Assembly (NCBI GenBank): GCA_903900705.1
Contig: CAIUOG010000097.1
Location: forward strand, 1-64,000
DNA: 64,000 bases
DNA from: an uncultured Acidobacteriia bacterium
GTDB lineage: Bacteria > Acidobacteriota > Terriglobia > Bryobacterales > Bryobacteraceae
Direction: 5' to 3'
Below, piece after piece: positions 35,021-43,625 of the stretch (within the stretch, counting starts at the first letter, position 1; every line of letters starts with the position of its first letter). A program made the position numbers and the translations under genes. The notes beneath the pieces are model-generated. The model saw only the letters and a program-made list of their open reading frames with translations. It searched no databases and had not been told where the DNA came from.

Positions 35021-37378
35021 TTGCCCAACAGCCCTGTTACGCGATCGGCCAACTGGCCCCTGCTCTACCTTGCGGTGTCTCTCACCACGGCGGCCACCCT
35101 GCTGCTGGAACTCACCCTCACCCGCATCTTTTCGGTGGTCTTTTACTACCATTTCGCCTTCCTCGCCATCTCCACGGCGCTGTTCGGACTGGGCGTGGGC
35201 GGCGTACTTTCCTACGTGGTTTCCGGCTGGAAGGGGCAGCTGTTCCGCAAACTCGGCTGGCTGAGTCTGGTCAATTCCGTGCTGGCTGTCATCAGTCTGC
35301 TGGTGGTTCTCTCGCGCGGCGCGGACGTGGGCACGTTCGACCTCGCGCTCATCTACTTCACCAATTCCCTCCCCTTTATCGGCGCGGGCGTCATCGTTTC
35401 GCTGGTGATTTCCGAAACCATCGAGCGCGTCGATAAGGTATATTTCTTCGACCTCCTGGGCGCCGCCGTCGGCTGCCTCGGCCTGGTGCTGCTGCTCAAC
35501 TACATCGGCGGCGAGAACACCGTGATCGCCGTTTCCGTGCTCTTCGCCGCCGCCGGAGCCATCTGGTTCAGTCTGGACGGGCTCAAGTTCGGTCGCATCG
35601 TCAGCGTCGGCGTCGGCATCGCCTTCACCCTGCTCGTGATTGCGAACCTCAAGTACCACGTCATTGAAGTGCAGTACGCCAAGGGCGTGAAACTCCGCGA
35701 AGAGCAGTTCGTCAAGTGGAATCCCATCTCCCGCATCGGCCTCGCCAAAGATAAGGACGCCGGCGAGATGATCTTCATCGATGCCGACGCCTCCACCGCC
35801 ATCGCCAATTTCGACTTCAAAAACCTGACGCCCTCCCAGCGCGAAGACCTTCTGCACCAGGGCCCCGGCATTCCCTACATGCTGCGCCCCGGCGCCAAGA
35901 CTCTCGTCATCGGACCTGGCGGCGGCTGGGATATCTCCCGCGCGCTCGCCACCGGCAGCAAAGACGTCACCGGCGCCGAGATTAACCCCATCATCGGCAC
36001 CACCATCATGCGCGAGAAGTATCCGCAGCTCAGCCAGAACCTCTACCTGCGCCCGGACGTCCGCATCAACATCGAAGATGGCCGCAGCTTCGTGCGCCGC
36101 AGCCCGGAAAAGTATCAGGTGATTCAGGCCACCTTAGTCGACACCTGGGCCTCCACCGCCGCCGGCGCTTTCGCGCTGTCGGAAAACAATCTCTACACCA
36201 CAGACGCCTTTCGCGACTACTTCTCACACCTCACCGACGACGGCGTGCTGACCTTCACCCGCTGGGGTTTCGATCCCCCCCGCGAATCCCTCCGCCTGCT
36301 CTCGCTCGCCATGACCGCGCTCAAAGATCTGGGTGAAACCAACCCCGCGCGCCACGTCATCGTGGGCCGTCTGGGCGGCAAGTCCGATCTTGCGGGCTGG
36401 GGCGCAACCGATACCGTCATCTTCTCCCGCAAGCCCTTTACCGACGCCGATGTGACCCGCGCCCGCCAGGCCTTCGACGAAGCGCACATGAGCTCCGTCT
36501 ACCTGCCCGGCGACGGCCCCGTCAACCCCTTCGGCCAGCTGCTGCTCGCCAAAGACCCCGCCGCCTACCAGCGCGATTACCAGTTCGACATCACCCCGGT
36601 CGACGACAACCGGCCCTTCTTCTTCTACACCGTGCAACCGCGCGACGTGGCCGCCTTCATCCTCTCCACCGGCGGCAAATCGGCCGACCGCAAAGTGAAC
36701 GTCGCGGTGCCCAAACTCTTTGACGCCATGTTCGTCAGCGTGATCGCGGTGCTGGTGATTCTGCTGCTGCCGCCGCTGGTGCTCGGCGCCCGTCTCCCCT
36801 CGGACAAATCGGTTCGCGGCTTCCTCTGGTACTTCATCGCCATCGGCGCGGGCTACATTCTTATCGAAGTCGCCCTCATCCAGAAGTTCGTTCTCTTCCT
36901 GGGGCATCCCACCTACGCGCTGACGGTGGTCATCTTCTCCATGCTCGTTTCGAGCGGCGCGGGCAGCTTCCTCAGCCGGAAAATCATCAACGACCAGCCT
37001 GCCAGACTGCGCACGGCGCTGATCGTGACAGCCGCGCTGGTCGGCCTGATGGCGCTCATCCTGCAACCCCTGCTGAGCGGCGGCGTCGGCCTGCCGTGGC
37101 TGGTGAAAGTGCTCGCGACCGTCCTGATGATCGCGCCCCTCGGCTTCGTCATGGGCCTCCCCTTCCCCACCGGCCTGCGCATTCTGGAACGCGGACACGC
37201 GACTTCCGTGCGCTGGGCCTGGTCACTGAACGCGGCGGCCAGCGTCCTCGGTTCCGTGGGCGCGCTGGTCCTGGCGCTCTACTTCGGCCTCGTGACCACG
37301 CTGCTGATCGGCGGCGGCCTCTACCTGTTTGCCATGCTGCTCGCCACCGTCAGCCCGGTGGTCCGGAAGCTCGCGTAA
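35021..37378 (+). CDS. Multi-span membrane protein with spermidine-synthase-like domain
   Basis: A 785-residue protein starting at TTG 35021. About six membrane segments in the N-terminal 200 residues (LTTAATLLLELTLTRIFSVV) are followed by a cytoplasmic class I methyltransferase/aminopropyltransferase fold at about 275-540: KTLVIGPGGGWDISRAL is the nucleotide-binding loop, VTGAEINPII the acidic strand, VRINIEDGRSFV the next and QATLVDTWAST the catalytic-region strand. The last third has about six more membrane segments. Such proteins are annotated as spermine/spermidine-synthase-like, but their activity is not established and the soluble-enzyme DSSDP motif is not seen. Its position divergent from the putrescine genes aguA and aguB makes a polyamine link attractive. 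Confidence 0.8.
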   Translation: MPNSPVTRSANWPLLYLAVSLTTAATLLLELTLTRIFSVVFYYHFAFLAISTALFGLGVGGVLSYVVSGWKGQLFRKLGWLSLVNSVLAVISLLVVLSRGADVGTFDLALIYFTNSLPFIGAGVIVSLVISETIERVDKVYFFDLLGAAVGCLGLVLLLNYIGGENTVIAVSVLFAAAGAIWFSLDGLKFGRIVSVGVGIAFTLLVIANLKYHVIEVQYAKGVKLREEQFVKWNPISRIGLAKDKDAGEMIFIDADASTAIANFDFKNLTPSQREDLLHQGPGIPYMLRPGAKTLVIGPGGGWDISRALATGSKDVTGAEINPIIGTTIMREKYPQLSQNLYLRPDVRINIEDGRSFVRRSPEKYQVIQATLVDTWASTAAGAFALSENNLYTTDAFRDYFSHLTDDGVLTFTRWGFDPPRESLRLLSLAMTALKDLGETNPARHVIVGRLGGKSDLAGWGATDTVIFSRKPFTDADVTRARQAFDEAHMSSVYLPGDGPVNPFGQLLLAKDPAAYQRDYQFDITPVDDNRPFFFYTVQPRDVAAFILSTGGKSADRKVNVAVPKLFDAMFVSVIAVLVILLLPPLVLGARLPSDKSVRGFLWYFIAIGAGYILIEVALIQKFVLFLGHPTYALTVVIFSMLVSSGAGSFLSRKIINDQPARLRTALIVTAALVGLMALILQPLLSGGVGLPWLVKVLATVLMIAPLGFVMGLPFPTGLRILERGHATSVRWAWSLNAAASVLGSVGALVLALYFGLVTTLLIGGGLYLFAMLLATVSPVVRKLA

Positions 37379-37427
37379 CGGCGCAATTTAAATCAGTCGC
37401 CAACAGCGATCCGGTCCGCCGGGAGCC

Positions 37428-40418
37428 CTATTTGCCGGCATCCAGATCGTCCCAGTTCAGAATCGCGTTGAACGCCAGGAAGTAAGTCCCCTGCGTCTGC
37501 CAGCGCCAGAACGGGCGCAGCGCGAACATCACGATATGCCCCTTGCCCAGCGGCGCATCCACCGCCAGTGCGCGGCCCGCCAGAGCCTCTCCGCCGGACA
37601 GCGTGCCGGAGAGCAGCATATCCGCCGCGTTCGCCGGGAACTGCATCACCACGCGCGGCCGCGCCGCCTGCGCATCGGCATTCGCGCCGCCACGCCCGCC
37701 GCCGCGGCCTCCGCCGGCGCCTCCAGCACCGCCCCGGCCCCCGCCGCGCCCGCCAGCCGCGCCACCTTCCGGAGTTACCGGACCCGCGCCGCCCAGCACC
37801 GGCGACGGCGGCACCGCCGGCAGTGATTCCATATTCGCCAGACGGACCGGCGTGGAATTGGGCGTCGTCTCCTGGCTCAGGCCCGGCACCACCGCCGCCC
37901 CGCCGCGTCCACCGCCGCCAAAACCACCCGCCGCCACCGCCAGCACCGGGTCCTGGTTAAAGTAAACCGGCAGATCCTTCTCCGTGAACCCGTACGCAAT
38001 CGGGCTCTTCACGTCGCTGAACACGCCCCGCAGAATCGTCCCCCGCGCAAACAGGCTCGCCGGATGTTCCACCGTCACCCCAGCCGACATTCCCGCTTCC
38101 GACATCACCGAAGCCGTCGACCCTTCCGTAATCAGAGTGCCACCCGCCTTCACAAACTTCTCCAGTTCCGCCAACCCATCCAGCCCCACACCGCCCCGGA
38201 TATCGTCGCTCTGATCCAGCGCGCCCAGGTTCGGCGTCAGCGTCGTCTTTTTGTAGGGAATCGGATCGGTGCCGGCCAGCGGCACACCAGTCAGCGTGGT
38301 CTGCAGGTTACCGCCGGTGTGCGGATAAATAATCACGTCGTACTTCGCGCGCAGGTTGCCGTCGCGCAACCGCTGATCCGCAAAATAGGTGTACGGAACG
38401 TTGTAGTAATCAAGCGCCGCCCGCACCCAGCCCTCATCCTGCGTCCGCGACCACGAATGCACATACCCGATGCGCGGCACATTCAGATCATGCGTCTTCA
38501 CGGCCGGCGCCGAGGCCACCGCCGTCGCCGAGAGGCCAAACGACTGGAGTGACGCCTCCAGCACCGCGCGGTCCGCATTCGGAATAATGAACGTCCCTGC
38601 CGCAAACTTCTTCCCGCTCACCTCGAACTCCGCCTCCGCCGCCAGCATCTTCACGGCGGCGTTGCGGAAACGGAAACCCATCAGCGCGTTATCGGTGGTG
38701 TGATCGATCACCAGCGTGGTCGCCGCGCCCTCAATGCCGCCCTGCGGTTTCGCGTCCGCCGTCAGCAGCGTCATCTTCTGCGAGAGCACTTCCTTCGCCA
38801 CCACGGGCAGCACCTTCACGTTCCGCATGTACTGCATGGTCCAGCCGGTATCGTCATAGGGCCGCGGATTCGCCACCGGATAGTTCTGCACGCTGGTATA
38901 CATATCCACCAAAGTGCGATACGGCTGATCCCCGCGGATCACATAGTCGCCCGCCTTCACGTCGAGCGCGCCCACCTTGAAGTCCGCATCCGCGCGATGC
39001 ACTTCCACGCCCTGCGTGCGCAGCGCATTCACCAGATCGGTCGCATCCACCTTGCGGCGCTGGCCCGCCGGCACCAGCCACGCATATGTCGGGCCTTCCT
39101 TGCCCTTCTCAATCGCCCGCCGGTTCTTCGCATAGTAGTTTTCGAGATACAGATCGCGCTCCTGCGCCACCTTGTGCAGCGCGAACAGCAGCGCCGATTC
39201 CTGAATGTTGGTGTTATTGCGCGGCCCCCACTTGATGCTCGGCAGCGGCGGATTCGGGCGATACCACTCGCGGCTGGTGACGGTGGGCTGCAATTGCAGA
39301 TTCGCGTTCACATCCGGCCCGTAGCTCTGCACTTCATAAAAACGGCCGAACGAATTGTGGGTCAGCGCCATCCAGAAAACGTAGTTCGGAACCCAGCCAT
39401 CGTAGAAGCCATAGGTCCAGACGCCGGGAACATTCCGCTTCGCCATTTCCATAATCTCGGTCTCGGCCAGCAGCCACCACTCATCCACCGCCACCGGGTC
39501 GAGCGAGTTGTTATAGGGACCGGTACCGGTGGAAACGTACAGGTAAGACTGCGCTTCATGCAGATCATGCAGGATGGTCGGGTGCCATTCAAGCAGGATC
39601 TTCGTCAGATTCTGCGTGAGCTTCAGGTACTGGCCCATGCCGTCGCGATTGTTGTCATGCTGCACATACTTGCCCCAGTACATCAGCGGCGGCCGGGTCT
39701 TGCCCGTCTCCTTGCCGTAATACCAGGTGTCCACCTGCTTCTCGCGGCCATCCACCTCAATCACCGGCGTAATCATCGTGATCACGTTATTCCGGATCGA
39801 CTGGATAAATGGCGTCTCCTCCACAATCAGCCGGTACGCCAGTTCGATCAGCATTTCCGGACCACCGGTCTCCGGCGAATGGATCCCGCTGTTTGCCCAG
39901 TAAATCGGCTTGGCGGTTTTGATGATCTCCTTCGACTGCGCCTCGCTCGTCCTGCGGGAGTCGCCCAGACGCGCCAGCTTGTCTTTATACTGATCCAGAT
40001 TCTGAATCGTTGCCTCGTCCGCAATCGCGAGGACCACCATGTCGCGACCCTCTTCCGTGGTACCGATCTTCCAGAACTTCGCGCGCGGAGACGCCTTCGC
40101 CAGCGCTTCGTAGTAGCGGTGAATGTCTTTGGCGTACGTCAGTTCCCCCGGCTTGCCCGGGATGCGGCCCAGAAACTTCAGCGGCGAAGGCACCGTGTCG
40201 GACGCCGGCATGTGGTCCACCAGTTCGGTGGTGATGCGGGGGTCCTGGACGTACTCTTTGATGAGTTTCGTGTACTCCTCGTCCAGCTTCTGGGGGGCGG
40301 TCGCCGCCGGCGTCGCGGCGACAGGCGTCGCTTTACCTCCCTGCCCTTTCTTATTCTGCGCGGTGGCGCCAAGGGCGATAAGGGTGAGGAACGCGAGGGT
40401 TGCAACCCGGGTTTTCAT
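37428..40418 (-). CDS. Secreted M14-family zinc carboxypeptidase
   Basis: A 996-residue exported peptidase with a signal peptide (MKTRVATLAFLTLIALGATAQ) and an AGGAG site 9 bases upstream. The M14 domain occupies about residues 85-430: zinc ligands His180 and Glu183 in NSGIHSPETGGPEM, the third histidine at His287 in ILHDLHEAQSY, and NNRDG in the substrate-binding loop. The remaining half is a long C-terminal extension with a glutamine-amidotransferase-like region (VIYPHTGGNL, KAGGTLITEGSTAS) and a striking Gly/Arg-rich segment (encoded at about 37670-37770). Such large M14 proteins are frequent in acidobacteria; peptide substrates are unknown. Transcribed alone, it is divergent from the diguanylate cyclase. 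Confidence 0.88.
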   Translation of the reverse strand: MKTRVATLAFLTLIALGATAQNKKGQGGKATPVAATPAATAPQKLDEEYTKLIKEYVQDPRITTELVDHMPASDTVPSPLKFLGRIPGKPGELTYAKDIHRYYEALAKASPRAKFWKIGTTEEGRDMVVLAIADEATIQNLDQYKDKLARLGDSRRTSEAQSKEIIKTAKPIYWANSGIHSPETGGPEMLIELAYRLIVEETPFIQSIRNNVITMITPVIEVDGREKQVDTWYYGKETGKTRPPLMYWGKYVQHDNNRDGMGQYLKLTQNLTKILLEWHPTILHDLHEAQSYLYVSTGTGPYNNSLDPVAVDEWWLLAETEIMEMAKRNVPGVWTYGFYDGWVPNYVFWMALTHNSFGRFYEVQSYGPDVNANLQLQPTVTSREWYRPNPPLPSIKWGPRNNTNIQESALLFALHKVAQERDLYLENYYAKNRRAIEKGKEGPTYAWLVPAGQRRKVDATDLVNALRTQGVEVHRADADFKVGALDVKAGDYVIRGDQPYRTLVDMYTSVQNYPVANPRPYDDTGWTMQYMRNVKVLPVVAKEVLSQKMTLLTADAKPQGGIEGAATTLVIDHTTDNALMGFRFRNAAVKMLAAEAEFEVSGKKFAAGTFIIPNADRAVLEASLQSFGLSATAVASAPAVKTHDLNVPRIGYVHSWSRTQDEGWVRAALDYYNVPYTYFADQRLRDGNLRAKYDVIIYPHTGGNLQTTLTGVPLAGTDPIPYKKTTLTPNLGALDQSDDIRGGVGLDGLAELEKFVKAGGTLITEGSTASVMSEAGMSAGVTVEHPASLFARGTILRGVFSDVKSPIAYGFTEKDLPVYFNQDPVLAVAAGGFGGGGRGGAAVVPGLSQETTPNSTPVRLANMESLPAVPPSPVLGGAGPVTPEGGAAGGRGGGRGGAGGAGGGRGGGRGGANADAQAARPRVVMQFPANAADMLLSGTLSGGEALAGRALAVDAPLGKGHIVMFALRPFWRWQTQGTYFLAFNAILNWDDLDAGK

Positions 40419-40553
40419 AACGGCAGGCTCCTGAAGAGTGAATGCGTATTGACGGGGACGCGGTGAATTCCGCAGTATACACGGGCAGGGAAACCTTTGA
40501 AAAAAAATTGAGAATATCGGTAGTTTTCCGAACTATCTCAACAGACAGATCAA

Positions 40554-41597
40554 ATGCTTTCGCTGAAAAAAACCATTGACGGGCTGGAACGGGAACAGCA
40601 GCGTTTTGAAACTGCCCGCGAGTGCTACCTGGCAGCCCTGACCAGCCTGGAGCAGAACGCCGTGGAAGTCAGTGAGGAGGTCGTCCGGGATTTCCGCGAT
40701 CAACTGAAGGCCCTGCACCGGGAACTGGGCGAGGATTCGAGCGTCGGCTCGCTGGAACGCAGCCGGGGCGTCCTCAGTGAAGCCCTGCAAAACTACCGCA
40801 AGCGCTCCACCCAGAGTCTCCTCCGCAAGGAAGATGATCTGCGGGGCATTCTGGATGTCCTGGGCGCCGCGGCGGAAACTCTGGGCGGCCATAACGATAC
40901 CCATTCCGCACGCCTCAAAGAGTTCACCACACAGTTGCAGGTAGTCGCCCGCGGCACGGATCTGGCGAAAATGCGCATCGAACTGACCAAACGCGTGGAA
41001 GAACTGCGCGCCACCACCGATGCCATGTGGCGCGATAACCACTCTTCCGTCGCGGGAATGCAGGCCCAGCTCGCCGAGTTCCAGAAACGGCTCGAACGGG
41101 CCGAAAGCCGCGCCATGACCGATTCCCTCACCGGTCTCATGAACCGGGGCGAGGGCGAAGACCGCCTGCAGCGGAGCCTCGAAGACGGGCGCGTCATCAC
41201 CGTCATCCTGATCGATCTGAACGGCTTCAAGCAGGTGAACGACCGCTGGGGCCACTCGGCCGGTGACCAGGTCCTGAAAACCTTTGCCCACATGCTGCGG
41301 GATAACGTCCGCCCCAGTGACATGGTCTGCCGCTGGGGCGGCGATGAGTTCCTCATCCTGCTTACCTGTAATGAGGAGATCGCCCGCCAGCGGGCCGAAC
41401 AACTCCGGATCAAACTGAAGATCACCGCCAAACTGGTGGTTCTGGGGAAGGTGATCGCGGTGGACGTGAGCGCCTCCCTCGGAGTCGCCCAGGCCCGGGC
41501 CGGTGAACCGATGGAAGACCTGCTCACCCGCGCCGATCTGGAACTCTACGGGCGCAAGAGAAACGGGAAACCCGGAGCCCCCGCGCCCGCCGCCTGA
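40554..41597 (+). CDS. Diguanylate cyclase with helical N-terminal region
   Basis: A 347-residue cytoplasmic GGDEF protein making cyclic di-GMP. The N-terminal 180 residues are almost entirely helical and charged (LEREQQRFETARECYLAALT, LTKRVEELRATTDAMWRDN), probably a coiled-coil sensor or dimer module, with no membrane span or recognised input domain. The cyclase domain is at about 185-335: MTDSLTGLMNRGE, VILIDLNGFKQVNDRWGH, and the intact RWGGDEF with GGDEF at 262-266. An RxxD inhibitory site is at 253-256, five residues before the motif, so product inhibition is expected. The gene is monocistronic. The start codon follows a weak AGACAG site. Confidence 0.92.
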   Translation: MLSLKKTIDGLEREQQRFETARECYLAALTSLEQNAVEVSEEVVRDFRDQLKALHRELGEDSSVGSLERSRGVLSEALQNYRKRSTQSLLRKEDDLRGILDVLGAAAETLGGHNDTHSARLKEFTTQLQVVARGTDLAKMRIELTKRVEELRATTDAMWRDNHSSVAGMQAQLAEFQKRLERAESRAMTDSLTGLMNRGEGEDRLQRSLEDGRVITVILIDLNGFKQVNDRWGHSAGDQVLKTFAHMLRDNVRPSDMVCRWGGDEFLILLTCNEEIARQRAEQLRIKLKITAKLVVLGKVIAVDVSASLGVAQARAGEPMEDLLTRADLELYGRKRNGKPGAPAPAA

Positions 41598-41598
41598 G

Positions 41599-43518
41599 CT
41601 ACTGCTTCTTTTCTTCCTTGCGCTCTTCTCTCCGCGCCGCCTTTTTCGCCTCACGGGCAGCCGGGTTTTCACGAACCGGAGCCGCCGGCCGAACTTCCGG
41701 CTGCGGATGCACACCCTCCGGCAGTGGCCGAACCGTCGGCGCGGGCCGGTACTCCGGCTGCGGACGAACCGGCGTCGGCGTCACCGGTCGGGCTTCCGGA
41801 ATCGGCCGGACTTCCGGAATCGACCGGACTTCCGGCACAGGACGCGATTCCGGCAGCGGCCGGGCTTGCGGAACCGGGCGCGATTCCGGCACCGGTCGGG
41901 CTTCCGGCAACGGCCGTGCATTCGGCGGACGCGAATCCATCCGGTTCGGCTGCTGCCCAAACTGCCGTCCCGCCGGAGCCGGCCCCGCGTTCTGCGGCAT
42001 CGGAGCCGGGGCGCTGTAACTGCGCACCGGAGCCCGGTTCACCACCGCCGCCGGCTGCTGCTGCCGAAGCTGCGACATCTGTTCCGGCGCCAGCGGACGC
42101 CCGCCATTCTGCTGCAACATCTGCTGACGGGCCTGGAAAGACACCGGTGGCGGCGGCGGAGTCGACTTCGCCACCACCTGCCGCGCCATCACAGACTGCG
42201 GCGGCGTTGCCACCGCGCGCCCACCCGCGGCGCCCAGCATGCTTTCCCGCCGCGGAGCCACGCCCGCGCTCATCCCCACCTGCGCCTGCGCCAGTTCGCC
42301 CGGCCGCACCACCTGCCCCATGCCGCTCACCGGCCGCGCACTGGCAAAACCCTGCTGCGGCACAGCCATCACCGCGCCCGGCACCTGCTGGTTCGCATAA
42401 CGGACGTTCGTCACGTTCACGTTATTAATCACCGTCACGTTCGTCACATGCGTGATATTCACCTGCTGCACGTAGGTGTTTGAGACGTGATACGAGGGGT
42501 AATACGCCTCACGCGGACCCAGCGGGAACCAGCCCACCGCGCCGCCACCACCAAAGCCACCGCCGAAACTGATCGACGCCCCAAAGCGCGGTCCGCCCAC
42601 GAACACCACCAGCGCCGGCGCATAAACGGGCCGCGCCACTACCGCGCCCGGCACCCACAGCCACTCACCCCGGTAATTCGCCCAGCGGCCATAGTGGAAC
42701 GGCGCGAAGCCCCACGGCGCTTCGTCAACCCAGGTCCAGCCCCACGGTTCCACCCACGCCCAGCGACCATGGTGATACGGCGCCCAGCCGGCCACCACGC
42801 GCGGTGTCCAGGCCCAGCCGTAATCCGGCGTTTGCCGCCAGCTTCCGTACGCGTCCAGATCCTCGTAACCGATCATCCCCTGCGAAACGTGCACCGGCGG
42901 GGGAATCCGGTCATCCCGCAGGTTCCGGTCCGCCGTGAAGCGGTCAAATTCATCCGGCGGATTCGCCTCCCGAATGTCCGGCTCCTGGCCCTCCGCGAAA
43001 TACGCCGTCTGCCGCGGATGCACCACATACGTCCGGCCATTCACCGAAACCTCCACTTCACCGGACATCACGGTCACCATCGTCGCGTTCCGCCCCGGGT
43101 CCGTATCAAAGCGGTAATCGCCCGTCCGCAGCAGCGAAGCCGCGCCCTGCGGCATGTCCACTTCATACAGATCCTGGTCGTCCAGACGGCGCAGCCGGAT
43201 CTCCAGCGAGCCCTCCGTAAACCGCGCCTGCACCGTGCGGTCATCCAGATTCAGGAAGCCGACATTCGTCTCCCCGTTCAGCCGGATCGCATTCGCCCCC
43301 ACCCGCATCTCCGCCCGCGAGCCAACGTCCGTGTAAATGTGGTCGCCCGTCGTCAGCGGATAGTTCAGGCTCGCGTCCGTCCAGTTCTCCACCCCCGCCG
43401 GCTGAAACGACACATTGCCGCTCAGCCAGGCCAGGCGCGCCACCCTCGACGGCGGATCCTGCGCGAAAGCCGCTACAGTTGTGAGAACTCCAAGCGCGAT
43501 GATTCCCCGGATCTTCAT
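41599..43518 (-). CDS. Secreted FecR/DUF6600-type protein with Pro-rich repeat tail
   Basis: A 639-residue exported protein. The ATG at 43518 (MKIRGIIALGVLTTVAAFAQ) has AGGAG 10 bases upstream, which favours it over ATG 43527. Residues 25-185 are a FecR-like beta domain (VARLAWLSGNVSFQPAG, GDHIYTDVGSRAEMRVG). Residues about 215-320 are Trp/Tyr/His/Gly-rich (GSWRQTPDYGWAWTP, HHGRWAWVEPWGWTWVDEAP), the signature of DUF6600. The C-terminal third is low complexity, with seven RPxPEx hexapeptides and a Lys/Glu/Arg-rich end. It is probably an envelope or matrix protein; the function is unproven. It follows the HpnJ-like gene by 107 bases. Confidence 0.85.
   Translation of the reverse strand: MKIRGIIALGVLTTVAAFAQDPPSRVARLAWLSGNVSFQPAGVENWTDASLNYPLTTGDHIYTDVGSRAEMRVGANAIRLNGETNVGFLNLDDRTVQARFTEGSLEIRLRRLDDQDLYEVDMPQGAASLLRTGDYRFDTDPGRNATMVTVMSGEVEVSVNGRTYVVHPRQTAYFAEGQEPDIREANPPDEFDRFTADRNLRDDRIPPPVHVSQGMIGYEDLDAYGSWRQTPDYGWAWTPRVVAGWAPYHHGRWAWVEPWGWTWVDEAPWGFAPFHYGRWANYRGEWLWVPGAVVARPVYAPALVVFVGGPRFGASISFGGGFGGGGAVGWFPLGPREAYYPSYHVSNTYVQQVNITHVTNVTVINNVNVTNVRYANQQVPGAVMAVPQQGFASARPVSGMGQVVRPGELAQAQVGMSAGVAPRRESMLGAAGGRAVATPPQSVMARQVVAKSTPPPPPVSFQARQQMLQQNGGRPLAPEQMSQLRQQQPAAVVNRAPVRSYSAPAPMPQNAGPAPAGRQFGQQPNRMDSRPPNARPLPEARPVPESRPVPQARPLPESRPVPEVRSIPEVRPIPEARPVTPTPVRPQPEYRPAPTVRPLPEGVHPQPEVRPAAPVRENPAAREAKKAARREERKEEKKQ
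41791..41916 (-). repeat. Seven 18-bp tandem repeats encoding RPxPEx
   Basis: Seven consecutive 18-base units (for example 41791-41808, 41809-41826 and so on to 41916) encode RPLPEA, RPVPES, RPVPQA, RPLPES, RPVPEV, RSIPEV and RPIPEA. Units differ at 2 to 6 positions. The array lies inside the DUF6600 gene and keeps the reading frame. Confidence 0.9.
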
Positions 43519-43625
43519 GGATTCCATTCTCCTGCTTACTGAACACGGATGACAGCAAAAAAGCGATACATTCCTGAGCAAAATTAATCTTTGCCCCGGC
43601 CCTGTACCGCTTTTGAGTGAATCCG

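Noticed and set aside
37670-37770. Gly/Arg-rich low-complexity DNA that could be mistaken for a repeat array
   Set aside because: It has no regular unit length and is simply the coding sequence of the M14 peptidase extension.
40518-40536. GGTAGTT/AACTATC inverted repeat upstream of the diguanylate cyclase
   Set aside because: Seven base pairs including a G-T pair; could be an operator but is within chance expectation.
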